Shown: positions 8,670 through 17,766 of the stretch, piece by piece
Layout of the letters: every line of letters begins with the position of its first letter
How positions within the stretch are numbered: position 1 is the stretch's first letter
NCBI GenBank assembly: GCA_963720885.1
Contig: CAVRGW010000006.1
Span: 1,013,172-1,077,171 of the forward strand
Length of the DNA stretch: 64,000 bases
Reading direction: 5' to 3'
Origin: DATLLN01 sp963720885
GTDB taxonomy: Bacteria > Actinomycetota > Thermoleophilia > Gaiellales > JAICJC01
Program-made: the position numbers and the translations under genes
Notes under the pieces: model-generated
Databases searched by the model: none
Told to the model about the DNA's origin: nothing
The model's input: the letters and a program-made list of their open reading frames with translations, nothing else

Positions 8670-9272
8670 CTAGCCCGCCAGCCTGCCCTGCGCGCGCGCC
8701 CGGTCGAGCAGATCCGGCGGCAGTGGGACTCCCGGCGGGCGGCCGTCGAGCAGGTGGTGCACCAGCACGTACAGGACCGGGGCCCATGCGGACTCGATCT
8801 GCAGCAGCGGCATCCCGGACGGCTGGATCTGCACCGCCGGTACGCCGCCGGCGCCGGCCGTCGCCTGCATCGGCCCGGTTTCGGCGTACCAGAACGACTC
8901 GATCTGCCCCTTTAGCGTCAGCGCCAGCCGCTGGCTGGTCATCACCAGGTCGGCGCCGCCCAGCGGGTGCCAGCTCGGCTTCGCCTTGCGTTCGGCCTCC
9001 GCCTTCTTCGACGCGTTGTAGGCGAGGCTCGCCGCGCCGGTGACGGCCAGCCCGACCGGGCCGCCGAACAGCAGGAACGAGCGCCGGTACTGGGCGTCCT
9101 CGCCGAAGTAGCCGAGCACGTTGACCGGCGAGAGGTGCGCGTGCGCGACCTCACCCGGCCCGAGGGCGATCGGCGGCTGCTCGACCGGGAGCGAGGCGCC
9201 GGCCGCCAGCGATCCGGCCCAGCCGTACGCCTGCAGGTACCCCTCGTCGTATGCGCTCCAGCCGGTGCTCAC
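8670..9272 (-). CDS. Hypothetical protein, amine operon
   Basis: A 200-residue protein with one hydrophobic, possibly membrane-associated segment (FLLFGGPVGLAVTGAASLAY, about residues 67-86). It also has a GADLVMTSQRLALTLKGQIE stretch resembling domains that test whether a value 'needs' a membrane ligand (PH-like/bacterial SHOCT-neighbour proteins), but I cannot name a family. It is the third gene of a coupled operon: its ATG overlaps the stop of the kinase-aminotransferase by 4 bases. A role with amine breakdown is inferred from position only. Confidence 0.55.
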   Translation of the reverse strand: MSTGWSAYDEGYLQAYGWAGSLAAGASLPVEQPPIALGPGEVAHAHLSPVNVLGYFGEDAQYRRSFLLFGGPVGLAVTGAASLAYNASKKAEAERKAKPSWHPLGGADLVMTSQRLALTLKGQIESFWYAETGPMQATAGAGGVPAVQIQPSGMPLLQIESAWAPVLYVLVHHLLDGRPPGVPLPPDLLDRARAQGRLAG

Positions 9273-11581
9273 GACTCCGCGAGGACGGCTGCCAGCGTGT
9301 CTGCCATGAGTACCGCGTGCTCGTCGGCGAAGACGAGCGGCGGCCGGATCTTGAGCACGTTCGAGTGCGGCCCCGTACGGCCGACGAGGACACCACGCTG
9401 GCGCAGGCCGTCCACGATCCGTCCGGCCGCGGCCTCGTCGGGCGCGCCGTCGGCGTCGACGACGTCGACCCCGATCAGCAGCCCGCGGCCGCGGACATCG
9501 CCGAGCACGGGATAGCGGGCCGCGACGTCACGCAGCCGCTCCCGCAGGCCCTCACCGACGACCGCGGCGTTCTCCATCAGGCGCTCGTCGCGGATCACGT
9601 CGAGCACCGCGATCGCCGCCCTGGCGGCAACGGGGTTGCCGCCGAACGTGGAGAAGAAGTCCGTCGTCTCGGCGAAGCGGTCCATCAGGTCGGCGCGGGT
9701 GATCAGGGCGGCGACCGGGTAGCCGTTGCCCATCGGTTTGCCCAGCGTGACGAAGTCGGGATTGATCCCGAACCCCTGGAACGACCACATGTGGTCACCC
9801 GTGCGCCCATGTCCGGCCTGCACCTCGTCGGCCACGAACAGCCCGCCCGCCTCGCGCCAGCCGTCGACCATGGCGGCGACGTCGGCGGGAGCCGGAGTCC
9901 GCACGCCGTCGCTGGTGAACCCGCCGTCGAGGTACGCCGCGGCGGGCGCGACAGCGCGATCGCGCAGGCGGCCGACGGCGGCAGCGGTCTCGGCGCCCAG
10001 CCGGGTGGTGTCGTCGACGGCGACCGTCTCGACGCCGTGCGGCCGGTATCCGGCCGGCCACTCCTCGGGCGAGACCTCGGCGATCACCGTGGTCACGCCG
10101 TGATAGGCGAAGTCCGTGACCAGCGCGCCCGACCCCCCGGTGCACGCCTTGGCGATCCGCCACGCCAGGTCGTTCGCCTCGCTGCCCGAGTTGACCACGA
10201 CCACCGTGTCCAGGCCGCTGCCGTCGGGCATGGCGGCGATCAGCCGCTCGGCGAGGTCCATCAGCGGCTCGTACAGGTAGCGGGCGTGCGTGTTCAGCGT
10301 CCTGGTCTGGCGGACGACGGCCTCGGTCACCCGCGGGTGGCAGTGGCCGACGACCGGGACGTTGTTGTAGACGTCGAGCAGCCTGCGCCCGTCGGCGTCG
10401 AACAGCCAGGGGCCTTCGCCGCGCTGCACGTGCACCGGCTCGGAATAGGTCAGCGCCGTGATGGCCGAGCCCAGCGCCTTCCGGCGGCGCTTCGCGAGCT
10501 CGGCGCTGGAGACCCGCGGGCGCTCAGCCCCCAGCTCCTGCGCCACCGTGTCCATGCCGACCCGGTCGAACAGGTTCAGCAGCATCCAGGAACCGGGATC
10601 CCACGCCTGGATGTACTCGGCGTTCTCCGGGTAGCTGATCACCCGCCAGGCGCTGATGGACACGATCGTGCAGAGCCGCGCCGCCAGCAGGTCGGGGAGC
10701 AGCTCGAGCTCGAGCGGCTCCAGCCCGACGCGGGACTGGAAGCCGTCGATCAGGAGGCGGGCGGCGCGGAAGACGTCGTCCTCGTCACGGGTGCGCAGCA
10801 CCGAGGACAGCGACGAGGCCAGATCCGTCGCCAATGCGCTGTGGACGATGTCGCCGAAGTCGATGATGCCGACCACCCGGTCGCGGTCGTCGAGCAGCGC
10901 GTTGTCGAGGGCGAAGTCGCTGTGGATGACCTGGCTCCGCAGCCGCGGCCAGGCGGGGCTGACACGCTCCTCGTAGCGGTCGAGCAGCCCGTCGACGATG
11001 GCGCGATGCCGCGGATCGGGGATCGACGGCACCAGCGGCCGCAGCCCGAGCGCGTTCTTGGTATCCCACAGGAAGCTGCGGCCGGCCCGCGGGTGGAAGA
11101 AGCCGCGCAGGGCGATCCCGAGCCGGGCCAGTGTCTCGCCGTAGGCGCGCAGCGCGCGATCGTCGAGGTCGCTTCCGGGCGCGGCGGCCCGCCCGGGCAT
11201 CCGCTCGAACAGCCGCACGAAGTGGCGGCCATCGGGGCCGTCCGTGGTCGGCCGGTAGGAGGCCGGGTCCGAGTCGTCGGCCAGGCCCAGCGCGGAGCGG
11301 GGCCGGGCGACCGGCAGGTCGGGGTCGGCGCGGCCGATGTGCAGGATCGCGGCGGTCTCCAGGTCGAGCACCTCCGGGTCCTCGCCCAGATTCGAGATCT
11401 TGACCACGCCGCCCGCACGGCCATCCTCGATCATGAACGCCTGGTCGCGCTCGCTGCCCAGCTCGCGCGCCTCGCCGTCGATGCCGAACAGCTCGAGGGC
11501 GATCGCGGACACCTCGGCGGGCGTGAACCGGGGAGGCGTCGCCTCGAGGACGCTGGTGGCGCTGGCTGCCGGCTCGGTCAT
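9269..11581 (-). CDS. Aminoglycoside-phosphotransferase-like kinase fused to class III aminotransferase
   Basis: A 770-residue fusion. Residues about 20-340 form an APH/choline-kinase-type domain with the Brenner motif HSDFALDN and the metal motif IIDFGD. Residues about 350-770 form a class III PLP aminotransferase with VVNSGSEANDLAWR, the PLP-ring aspartate in VADEVQAGHGRTG and the Schiff-base lysine in FVTLGKPMGNGYPV. Related fusions and the ethanolamine-phosphate phospho-lyase family suggest that a small amino alcohol is phosphorylated and then deaminated or transaminated. Longer relatives carry a peptidase domain between the two, which is absent here. The gene lies 12 bases after an amine oxidase gene in the same operon. 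The substrate is unproven. Confidence 0.8.
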   Translation of the reverse strand: MTEPAASATSVLEATPPRFTPAEVSAIALELFGIDGEARELGSERDQAFMIEDGRAGGVVKISNLGEDPEVLDLETAAILHIGRADPDLPVARPRSALGLADDSDPASYRPTTDGPDGRHFVRLFERMPGRAAAPGSDLDDRALRAYGETLARLGIALRGFFHPRAGRSFLWDTKNALGLRPLVPSIPDPRHRAIVDGLLDRYEERVSPAWPRLRSQVIHSDFALDNALLDDRDRVVGIIDFGDIVHSALATDLASSLSSVLRTRDEDDVFRAARLLIDGFQSRVGLEPLELELLPDLLAARLCTIVSISAWRVISYPENAEYIQAWDPGSWMLLNLFDRVGMDTVAQELGAERPRVSSAELAKRRRKALGSAITALTYSEPVHVQRGEGPWLFDADGRRLLDVYNNVPVVGHCHPRVTEAVVRQTRTLNTHARYLYEPLMDLAERLIAAMPDGSGLDTVVVVNSGSEANDLAWRIAKACTGGSGALVTDFAYHGVTTVIAEVSPEEWPAGYRPHGVETVAVDDTTRLGAETAAAVGRLRDRAVAPAAAYLDGGFTSDGVRTPAPADVAAMVDGWREAGGLFVADEVQAGHGRTGDHMWSFQGFGINPDFVTLGKPMGNGYPVAALITRADLMDRFAETTDFFSTFGGNPVAARAAIAVLDVIRDERLMENAAVVGEGLRERLRDVAARYPVLGDVRGRGLLIGVDVVDADGAPDEAAAGRIVDGLRQRGVLVGRTGPHSNVLKIRPPLVFADEHAVLMADTLAAVLAES

Positions 11582-11593
11582 GTTGTCGACAGA

Positions 11594-12871
11594 CTACCGG
11601 CCGCCGCCGGCGATCAGCGCACGAGCTATCCGCGAGGCCCACAGGCCGCTCTCGATGGCCCCGTCGACGAAGCCGTTCCAGCCGTTCGCGACGTCCGAGC
11701 CGGCGAACACCACGCGCCCTTCCGGCCGCTGGAGCTCGCGCAGCGATCCGGTCAGCTGTCCCGGCCGGTACATCGACCACGTGCCCTTCGCGAACTCGTC
11801 CGCGACCCAGTCGTGGCCGTGCGCGGCGACGAGGTCGGCGTCCGGGTACAGGTGGGCGGCCGCCGCAAGCACGGCCGCCTCGTCCCCGGGGTCGAGCAGC
11901 GCGCTGTCGGGGCCGAAGCCGACCAGCAGCGTGTCGCCGCCGACGAGGTACTCCGGCTGCATGTAGTTGATCGCCGTCGCCGGTGCTGCGATCGCCGCGC
12001 GGCGAAGCTCGCCCCGGGCGCGCACCCAGATCTTGATGCCGTGCGATGCCTGGCCGGCCGCTGCGGCCTCCCGCTTGCCGCCGGACAGCGGCGGGTCGAA
12101 CTCGATCGAGCCGAGCACGTTCAGCGGCAGCGCCACGACGGCCACGGACGCCTCGACCGTGCCGCCGCCGCGCAGGCTCACGGCCACGCGCCGGCCGTCG
12201 TGCTCGACGGCGGCGACCGGCGACTCGAGCCGGATCTCCGACCCGCCGTCGCTTGCGATCGCCTCGACCAGCGCGCGGGTGCCGCGGGCGATCTTGAAGC
12301 GGGATACGCAGTCGATCATCAGCTCGTAGCTGAACCCGGCGAGTGCGAACCAGCGGAGCGCTGCCGCCAGCCCGACCTCATCGAGGTAGGCGCTGGCCGA
12401 CGTCTCCCACAGCGACGCCAGCCACGATGCCTCGGGCTCGTCCAGGGCGGCCTGGTCGATGCGGTCGGCGATGGACAGTCCGTCGATGGCGGCGACTTCG
12501 CCGGACAGCGGGTCGTGCGGCCGCGGCAGCATGGCCTGCGCGTCGTAACAGACCCTGGCGTTCGCTTCTTCCAGGGCTGCAAACAGCTCGACAGCATCGT
12601 GCTCACCCTCTGCCGAGCGCACGAGCGGCGCCGACGGCGACTCCGCAAGCTCCAGGCCGTAGCGCGTCAGTTCCGCCCAGACGTGCGGCTGGTGCCAGTG
12701 CACCCAGGTGCCGCCCATCTCGACCTGCTGGCCGGCGAACGAGCTCGTCCAGGTGCGGCCGCCCAGGCGGTCTCGGGCCTCCAGCAGCACCACCCGGCAG
12801 CCGGCGCGGGACAGCTCGCGCGCGGCGGTTGCGCCGGCGAACCCGCCTCCGACGACGATCGCATCGATCAC
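11594..12871 (-). CDS. Flavin-containing amine oxidase
   Basis: A 425-residue monoamine-oxidase-family protein. The N-terminal dinucleotide fold is clear (AIVVGGGFAGATAARELSRA, then VVLLEARDRLGGRTWT), and the C-terminal FAD-binding motif VFAGSDVANGWNGFVDGAIE is typical of the family, as is the aromatic-rich substrate region. It should oxidise a primary or polyamine to an aldehyde with release of ammonia and peroxide. It is first in a three-gene operon with a kinase-aminotransferase fusion, which suggests a pathway for amine or amino-alcohol use. No signal peptide is seen, so it is probably cytoplasmic. Confidence 0.85.
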   Translation of the reverse strand: MIDAIVVGGGFAGATAARELSRAGCRVVLLEARDRLGGRTWTSSFAGQQVEMGGTWVHWHQPHVWAELTRYGLELAESPSAPLVRSAEGEHDAVELFAALEEANARVCYDAQAMLPRPHDPLSGEVAAIDGLSIADRIDQAALDEPEASWLASLWETSASAYLDEVGLAAALRWFALAGFSYELMIDCVSRFKIARGTRALVEAIASDGGSEIRLESPVAAVEHDGRRVAVSLRGGGTVEASVAVVALPLNVLGSIEFDPPLSGGKREAAAAGQASHGIKIWVRARGELRRAAIAAPATAINYMQPEYLVGGDTLLVGFGPDSALLDPGDEAAVLAAAAHLYPDADLVAAHGHDWVADEFAKGTWSMYRPGQLTGSLRELQRPEGRVVFAGSDVANGWNGFVDGAIESGLWASRIARALIAGGGR

Positions 12872-12939
12872 GGCGCCAGTATCCCCGACCGCGTCCCGTA
12901 ACGTTGCCGGAACGGGCGTGGTGAGAGACTGACCGCGGA

Positions 12940-14142
12940 ATGGGAATTCGCCGTCATCGGATGGCCTGGTCGATCGTCGGCCTGATCGTGCTCGTCAACG
13001 CCGCGGCGATCTGGCTGGGGCTGCTCGACCGCCACGTCCAGTCGCTGGTGGCCACGTTCATGTTCGCGGTGGTGACGGTCGGGTTCGGGACGGTCGGGGC
13101 GCTGATCGTGTCCCGCGAGCGGGCCAACAGCTTCGGCTGGCTGTTCATCGCGATGGCCGTCTTCCTCTCGGTTCCGCACAGCCTGGCGCAGAACTACGTC
13201 GTCTACGCCCTGGCCGTCTCGCCCGACCAGCTACCGGGCGCCGGTGCCGCACTCTGGATCTCGTCGAGCGCCTTCGACACGGTGTTCGTGATGCTGATGA
13301 CGCTGCTGGTGCTGCTGTTCCCCGACGGCCGGCCGCTGACTCCGCGGTGGCGGTTCGTCGTCCTTGCCACGGTGGCCTCGGGCGTCGCCGGTGTGGCCGG
13401 CGGCTTCACCGATATGACGTTTTCGCCTCCCCTCGCGGACCAGACGAATCCCTTGCTGATCAGCGGTCAGCCGTGGAGCAGTCTGATCGAGGTCGTCCAA
13501 GGCGTCGCCTTCGTGGTTGCGCTTGCGGCGTTCGTGCTGTCGGTCGTCTCCATCGTGCTCCGCTACCGGCGCTCCTCCGGCGTCCGCCGCCAGCAGATGC
13601 AGTGGGTCGCCGTGGGCGTCCTGTTCGAGGCAGTGCTGGTCGTCGTCTCCGTCGTGCTCGGGGTGCTCGGCGTCGACGAATCGGGAAGTCTCCCGTTCGT
13701 CGGTGCGATCGTGCTGTTCCCCGCGCTGATGGCCATCGCCATCCTCCGCCACCGGCTGTACGACATCGACCTGGTCATCCGGCGGACGCTGGTCTACACC
13801 TGCCTGGTCGCCGTGCTGGCGCTCGTCTACCTGGGCGGGATCGCCATCCTGGGCGAGGTGTTCCGCTCGGCCACCGGCCAGTCGGGCGCGCTGGCCGTGA
13901 CGCTGTCCACGCTCGCCGTGGCGCTGGCCTTCCAGCCGGCGCGGCGGCGGATCCAGCATGCGATCGACCGCCGCTTCTCGCGGCGGACGGCGGATGCCGA
14001 AGAGGCGGCCCGGGCGTTCAGCGGCCGGCTGCGCGAGCAGATCGACCTCGACGCGCTCTGCCGGGAGCTGATCGGCGTTGTGGACAAGTCGGTGCAGCCG
14101 CGCCACGCGACCCTCTGGCTGCAGCGATCAGCCGACGACTGA
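12940..14142 (+). CDS. Orphan membrane sensor module (histidine-kinase-like N-terminus without kinase)
   Basis: A 400-residue protein with about ten hydrophobic helices, a conserved RHRLYDIDLVIRRTLVYT motif and a cytoplasmic tail (RRRIQHAIDRRFSRRTADAE, then DLDALCRELIGVVDKSVQ and PRHATLWL). In actinobacterial and chloroflexal histidine kinases this arrangement is followed by dimerisation and ATPase domains. Here the protein stops where those would begin. A paralogue with the same truncation lies at 38674-39948. The 3' end overlaps the converging methyltransferase by 15 bases. It could pair with a separate kinase or act as a membrane scaffold. The missing kinase is certain from the sequence; the function is not known. 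Confidence 0.65.
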   Translation: MGIRRHRMAWSIVGLIVLVNAAAIWLGLLDRHVQSLVATFMFAVVTVGFGTVGALIVSRERANSFGWLFIAMAVFLSVPHSLAQNYVVYALAVSPDQLPGAGAALWISSSAFDTVFVMLMTLLVLLFPDGRPLTPRWRFVVLATVASGVAGVAGGFTDMTFSPPLADQTNPLLISGQPWSSLIEVVQGVAFVVALAAFVLSVVSIVLRYRRSSGVRRQQMQWVAVGVLFEAVLVVVSVVLGVLGVDESGSLPFVGAIVLFPALMAIAILRHRLYDIDLVIRRTLVYTCLVAVLALVYLGGIAILGEVFRSATGQSGALAVTLSTLAVALAFQPARRRIQHAIDRRFSRRTADAEEAARAFSGRLREQIDLDALCRELIGVVDKSVQPRHATLWLQRSADD

Positions 14143-14946
14143 GCCCCACGCGCCGACCACGGTCGGCGGCAGGAAGACGGCGTCGGCCTCGCGGAGGGCG
14201 TCGGCCAGCCGGGCTTCCAGCGTGTCCAGACCGAGCTCGTGCTCGGTCGCGATCCCGGCTCCCAGGATCACCGGGGTGAGCGTGCCCGTGATCCCCGCCA
14301 GCAGCGCTGGCCCGGTCGGGTCGTCGGGGGCCATGTATCCCTGCACGCCGAACGACACCACGTCGGTGAGGCCCGCCGCCTCGAGGAGCAGCTTCAGCCG
14401 GGTGCCGACCGTGGGATGCGTGCCCGCATGGCGGAAGGCGGCGATCACCCAGTCGCGCGTCCGCATCACCGTGTCGACCGGCGGCTCGCTGCGCGCACCG
14501 CCGACGTCGAAGTCGACCATCGCCATCCGGCCGCCTGGTCGGATCGCGGCGACGTGATGACGCAGCACCGCATCGGGGTCGGGCATGTGGAACATCACCA
14601 GCCGGCCGACGACGGCGTCGAACGGGCGCTCGTCGCGCCAGACGGTGACGTCGCCCTGCTCGAACCGGACGTTCGCGAGTCCTGCATCGGCCACGCGTCC
14701 GGCGGCAACCTCGAGCATGTCGGTTGACAGATCGAGGCCGACCACCTCACCCGCCGGGCCGACCAGCTCGGACAGGATGGCCGCAACGTGACCGGGGCCG
14801 GTGCCGAGATCGAGCACCCGCATGCCGTCGGCGATGCCGGCTGCCTGGAGCATCAGCCGGGTCGGGCGGTCGATCGAGGCGGCCTGCAGGTCGAGCCGCC
14901 GCAGCTCGGCTTCCGCGCTGCCGAGCACGTAGCGGTGCTCCGTCAT
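14128..14946 (-). CDS. Class I SAM-dependent methyltransferase
   Basis: A 272-residue Rossmann-fold methyltransferase. The SAM-binding motif I is MRVLDLGTGPGHVAAIL, followed by acidic GEVVGLDLSTDML (motif II) and a motif near FDAVVGRLVMFHMPDPDAVL typical of UbiE/type 11 enzymes. The acceptor is unknown. It is the last gene of a minus-strand group (TetR, proline iminopeptidase, methyltransferase) with gaps of 12-18 bases. The C-terminal helix TLEARLADALREADAVFLPP matches family length. Confidence 0.8.
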   Translation of the reverse strand: MTEHRYVLGSAEAELRRLDLQAASIDRPTRLMLQAAGIADGMRVLDLGTGPGHVAAILSELVGPAGEVVGLDLSTDMLEVAAGRVADAGLANVRFEQGDVTVWRDERPFDAVVGRLVMFHMPDPDAVLRHHVAAIRPGGRMAMVDFDVGGARSEPPVDTVMRTRDWVIAAFRHAGTHPTVGTRLKLLLEAAGLTDVVSFGVQGYMAPDDPTGPALLAGITGTLTPVILGAGIATEHELGLDTLEARLADALREADAVFLPPTVVGAWGSVVG

Positions 14947-14964
14947 ATGCGGACGGTATCGAAG

Positions 14965-15930
14965 TCAGCGTCGCTCGTGGGCGAAGCGGTCGGTCGCCCC
15001 GACGATCGCCGAAGCGACCGGTTCGCTGACCGAATGCCCGGCATCGCCGACCACGACCAGCTCGGACTCCGGCCAGCGGCGGGCAAGCTCCCATGCGGTG
15101 CCGAGCGGCGCCTGCAGGTCGAACCGACCGTTAACCAGGATGCCGGGGATGCCTGGCGGCGGCGCGATGCCATTCCCCCGCGCGTCCGCGTCGAGAAACA
15201 CGTCGTGGGCGATGTAGTGGGTGACCGTCCGCGCGAACCCAAGCCGGAACGTTGCGTCCTCGAAGCGCGGGGACAGGCCGTCGCGCGGCGGCCAGGACGG
15301 CGTCACTGACTCCCACACGCACCACTCGTAGGCGGCGTGCTCGCGCAGACCCGGGTCGCCGCTCTCCAGCATCCGCCGGTACGACTCGACGATGTCGTCG
15401 CAGCGGTAGGCGTCCGGCACTGCCTCGCGGCGCCGCGCCCACTGCGCCGGGAACATCGGCGCCAGCTCCTCACGGAACGCCCAGTCATCTTCCGACCGTC
15501 GGCCGGTCGTCACGCCGAACAGCACGAGCTCCGTGACGCGATCGGGGTGCGCCGCGGCGTACGCCAGCGCCAGCGTGCTGCCCCACGAGCCGCCCAGCAG
15601 CAGCCAGCGCTCGACTCCCAGGTGCAGCCGCAGCAGCTCCATGTCGGCCACCAGGTGCGGCGTCGTGTTGGCCTCCATCGACGTCGCCTGGTCGCTGGCA
15701 TGCGGGCGGCTGCGGCCGGCGCCTCGCTGATCGAACAGCACGGTGCGATACGCCTCCGGGTCGAACAGCTGCCGATGCCATGGCGTGCAGCCCGATCCCG
15801 GGCCGCCGTGCACGACCACGGCCGGCTTCCCGTCATCGGCGCCACAGGTCTCCCAGTAGATGGCGTTGCCCTCGCCGGCGGCGAGCATGCCGTGCGCCGA
15901 GGGCTCGATCTCGGGGTAGAGGCCGGGCAT
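14965..15930 (-). CDS. pip: Proline iminopeptidase (alpha/beta hydrolase, S33)
   Basis: A 321-residue enzyme with the S33 family features: VVVHGGPGSGCTPWHRQLFD at the oxyanion region, FDQRGAGRSRPHAS, the nucleophile elbow LLGGSWGSTLALAYA (Ser near residue 115), and a C-terminal GDAGHSV with the catalytic His. Such enzymes remove N-terminal proline from peptides in the cytoplasm. The length matches the usual 310-325 residues. It follows a TetR gene by 12 bases, so that regulator may control it. The assignment is confident at family level; some relatives act on other small esters or amides. Confidence 0.85.
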   Translation of the reverse strand: MPGLYPEIEPSAHGMLAAGEGNAIYWETCGADDGKPAVVVHGGPGSGCTPWHRQLFDPEAYRTVLFDQRGAGRSRPHASDQATSMEANTTPHLVADMELLRLHLGVERWLLLGGSWGSTLALAYAAAHPDRVTELVLFGVTTGRRSEDDWAFREELAPMFPAQWARRREAVPDAYRCDDIVESYRRMLESGDPGLREHAAYEWCVWESVTPSWPPRDGLSPRFEDATFRLGFARTVTHYIAHDVFLDADARGNGIAPPPGIPGILVNGRFDLQAPLGTAWELARRWPESELVVVGDAGHSVSEPVASAIVGATDRFAHERR

Positions 15931-15942
15931 CAGCCCGGAACG

Positions 15943-16554
15943 CTACTGCATCGCCACGCCGAGCCGGTTCTCGAAGAACCGCTCGAGCGAGCTGCGCGCG
16001 AACTCCATGTCGATGTCCTCGACCACCATCTGCACGGAGAGCCCGTCGAACAGCGCAAGGAACTCGGTGGCGAGCCGGTGGGGGTCGTCGACCGCGAACT
16101 CGCCCGCCTCCGCTCCCGCGGCCAGGACGCGGGCGATGTACCGCCGGTACGTCGAGTAGCGCCGATGCCGCCAGGCGCGGGCCGAGGGCACGTGGATCGC
16201 GCGCGGCCAGTACTCCATCCAGATCACGCACTGGTCGTACAGCTCCGGCGAGGAGAAGTGCTCGTCGATCAGGAGCCGCAGCCGGTCGAGCGCCGTGGCG
16301 CCAGGGTCGAGCCGGCGCCGCCGCGGCCGGTAGAAGTCACGCAGGGTGACGTGCAGCACCTCCGTCAGCAGCTCGTCGATCCCGGAGAAGTGGTACGTGA
16401 CGGTGCCGATCGAGACGCCGGCCGCCCGGGCGACCTCGCGGACGCTGGTCGCCGCCAACCCGCGTTCCAGCACCGAGGCGCGCGCTGCCGCGACGATCAG
16501 CTCCCGGCGGCGGGCCGGGCTCAGGCGGGCGGTCGGTTGCATTCCACAGACCAT
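15943..16554 (-). CDS. TetR-family repressor (BetI-like)
   Basis: A 203-residue regulator. The N-terminal helix-turn-helix reads RRELIVAAARASVLERGLAA, then TSVREVARAAGVSIGTVTYH, a textbook TetR domain. The C-terminal half (FLALFDGLSVQMVVEDIDME) fits the TetR_C_6/BetI ligand domain. The ATG at 16554 begins two bases from an 18-bp palindrome; an ATG at 16542 is an alternative. It is divergent from a six-gene acyl-CoA operon and upstream of pip and a methyltransferase, so it probably represses both directions through that palindrome, with an acyl-CoA or pathway intermediate as inducer (inferred). Confidence 0.85.
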   Translation of the reverse strand: MVCGMQPTARLSPARRRELIVAAARASVLERGLAATSVREVARAAGVSIGTVTYHFSGIDELLTEVLHVTLRDFYRPRRRRLDPGATALDRLRLLIDEHFSSPELYDQCVIWMEYWPRAIHVPSARAWRHRRYSTYRRYIARVLAAGAEAGEFAVDDPHRLATEFLALFDGLSVQMVVEDIDMEFARSSLERFFENRLGVAMQ

Positions 16555-16555
16555 T

Positions 16556-16573
16556 ATCGTACGATCGTACGAT
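16556..16573. promoter_or_regulatory. Perfect 18-bp palindromic operator
   Basis: ATCGTACGATCGTACGAT is self-complementary over its full length and contains two overlapping TCGTACGA half-units. It sits between the divergent tetR (start 16554) and the thiolase-like gene (start 16587), the usual position for a TetR operator. Confidence 0.75.
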
Positions 16574-16586
16574 CACTGCAAGCGAG

Positions 16587-17756
16587 GTGCGGCGAGTGGG
16601 GTTTCCGAGCGGAGAGGTGGCGGTCGTCGGCGTCTACGAGTCGCCGCTGCGGCGTGCCCCGGGCGTCCATCCGTACGCGATCCACGCCGAGTGCATCCTC
16701 GGCGCACTGGCCGACGCGGGCCTCGAGCTGGGCGACGTCGACGGGTTCGCCACGGCGGCCGCGTTCCCGTCGGAGGGCGGCCTGCAGATGTCGCTGAGCG
16801 AGGTCGCCGAGTACATGGGCATCCACCCCCGGTGGTTCGACTCGACGGACATCGGCGGCGCGGCGTTCATCACGCACGCAGGGCATGCGGCCGTCGCGAT
16901 CGCCGCCGGCCTGGCCGACGTGGTGGTCGTCAGCTACGCGGCGGCCGGCGCGTCCGGGGTACTGCCGTTCCCGGACTACAACACGGCGGCCGCGGGTCCC
17001 GGCCAGTGGGAGGTGCCGTACGGCCCGACCACCGTCGCCACGTACGCGCTGGCCGCGACCCGCCACGCACACGACTACGGCACGACGCCGGAGCAGCTCG
17101 CCGCAATCGCGGTGCAGTGCCGCGCCAACGCCGCCGGCAACGAGCATGCCCGCTTCCGCGATCCGATGACCGTCGACGACGTGCTCTGCTCGCCGATGAT
17201 CGCCGACCCGCTGCACCGCAACGACTGCTGCGTCGTGACCGACTCGGGCGGCGCGTTCGTGCTGGTATCGCGCCGCCGGGCCGAGCAGCTCTCGAGCACG
17301 CCGGTCTACCTGCTGGGATTCGGCGAGGCGCTCGGCCAGATCTCGATGAGCCAGATGTGGCCGTTCACCGAGACCGCCGCCGTCGGCTCGGGCGCCCGGG
17401 CCTTCGCATCTGCCGGGATGGGCCATGACGAGATCGACTGCGCCCAGCTGTACGACAGCTTCACGATCACGGTGCTTGTCACGCTGGAGTCGCTCGGCTT
17501 CTGCCCACGCGGGGAGGGCGGTGCCTTCGTCGACTCCGGCGCGCTGGCCCCGTCCGGCTCGCTTCCGATCAACACCGACGGCGGCGGGCTCTCCAGCAAC
17601 CATCCCGGCCGCCGGGGCGCGCTGTGCATGATCGAGGGCGTTCGCCAGCTGCGCGGCGAGTCGCCGGGCGTCCGCCTTGACGCGGCGCGCACCTGCCTGG
17701 TGCACGGCACCGGCGGCAGCCTGTCCGCCACGGCGACCGCGATCCTGGGAGTCTGA
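16587..17756 (+). CDS. Thiolase-like protein (acetyl-CoA acetyltransferase / lipid-transfer type)
   Basis: A 389-residue thiolase-fold protein (VAVVGVYESPLRRAPGVHPY at the start, LVHGTGGSLSATATAIL at the end). It belongs to the actinobacterial 'lipid-transfer/thiolase' group that is always paired with a DUF35 Zn-ribbon/OB protein, here the next gene. The usual thiolase nucleophile cysteine is not in the canonical NxxCxSG context, but the C-terminal HGTGG is kept. The pair may catalyse retro-Claisen or retro-aldol cleavage of a CoA-linked side chain, as in steroid side-chain breakdown. GTG codons at 16587 and 16596 are both possible starts. First gene of a coupled six-gene operon. Confidence 0.75.
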   Translation: MRRVGFPSGEVAVVGVYESPLRRAPGVHPYAIHAECILGALADAGLELGDVDGFATAAAFPSEGGLQMSLSEVAEYMGIHPRWFDSTDIGGAAFITHAGHAAVAIAAGLADVVVVSYAAAGASGVLPFPDYNTAAAGPGQWEVPYGPTTVATYALAATRHAHDYGTTPEQLAAIAVQCRANAAGNEHARFRDPMTVDDVLCSPMIADPLHRNDCCVVTDSGGAFVLVSRRRAEQLSSTPVYLLGFGEALGQISMSQMWPFTETAAVGSGARAFASAGMGHDEIDCAQLYDSFTITVLVTLESLGFCPRGEGGAFVDSGALAPSGSLPINTDGGGLSSNHPGRRGALCMIEGVRQLRGESPGVRLDAARTCLVHGTGGSLSATATAILGV

Positions 17757-17766
17757 GGTCGACGCG

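Noticed and set aside
9251..12901. Plus-strand open frame of over 1200 codons
   Set aside because: It lies antisense to the amine oxidase and kinase-aminotransferase genes, is full of low-complexity Arg/Gly/Asp/His strings and has no motif. High GC content makes such frames common.
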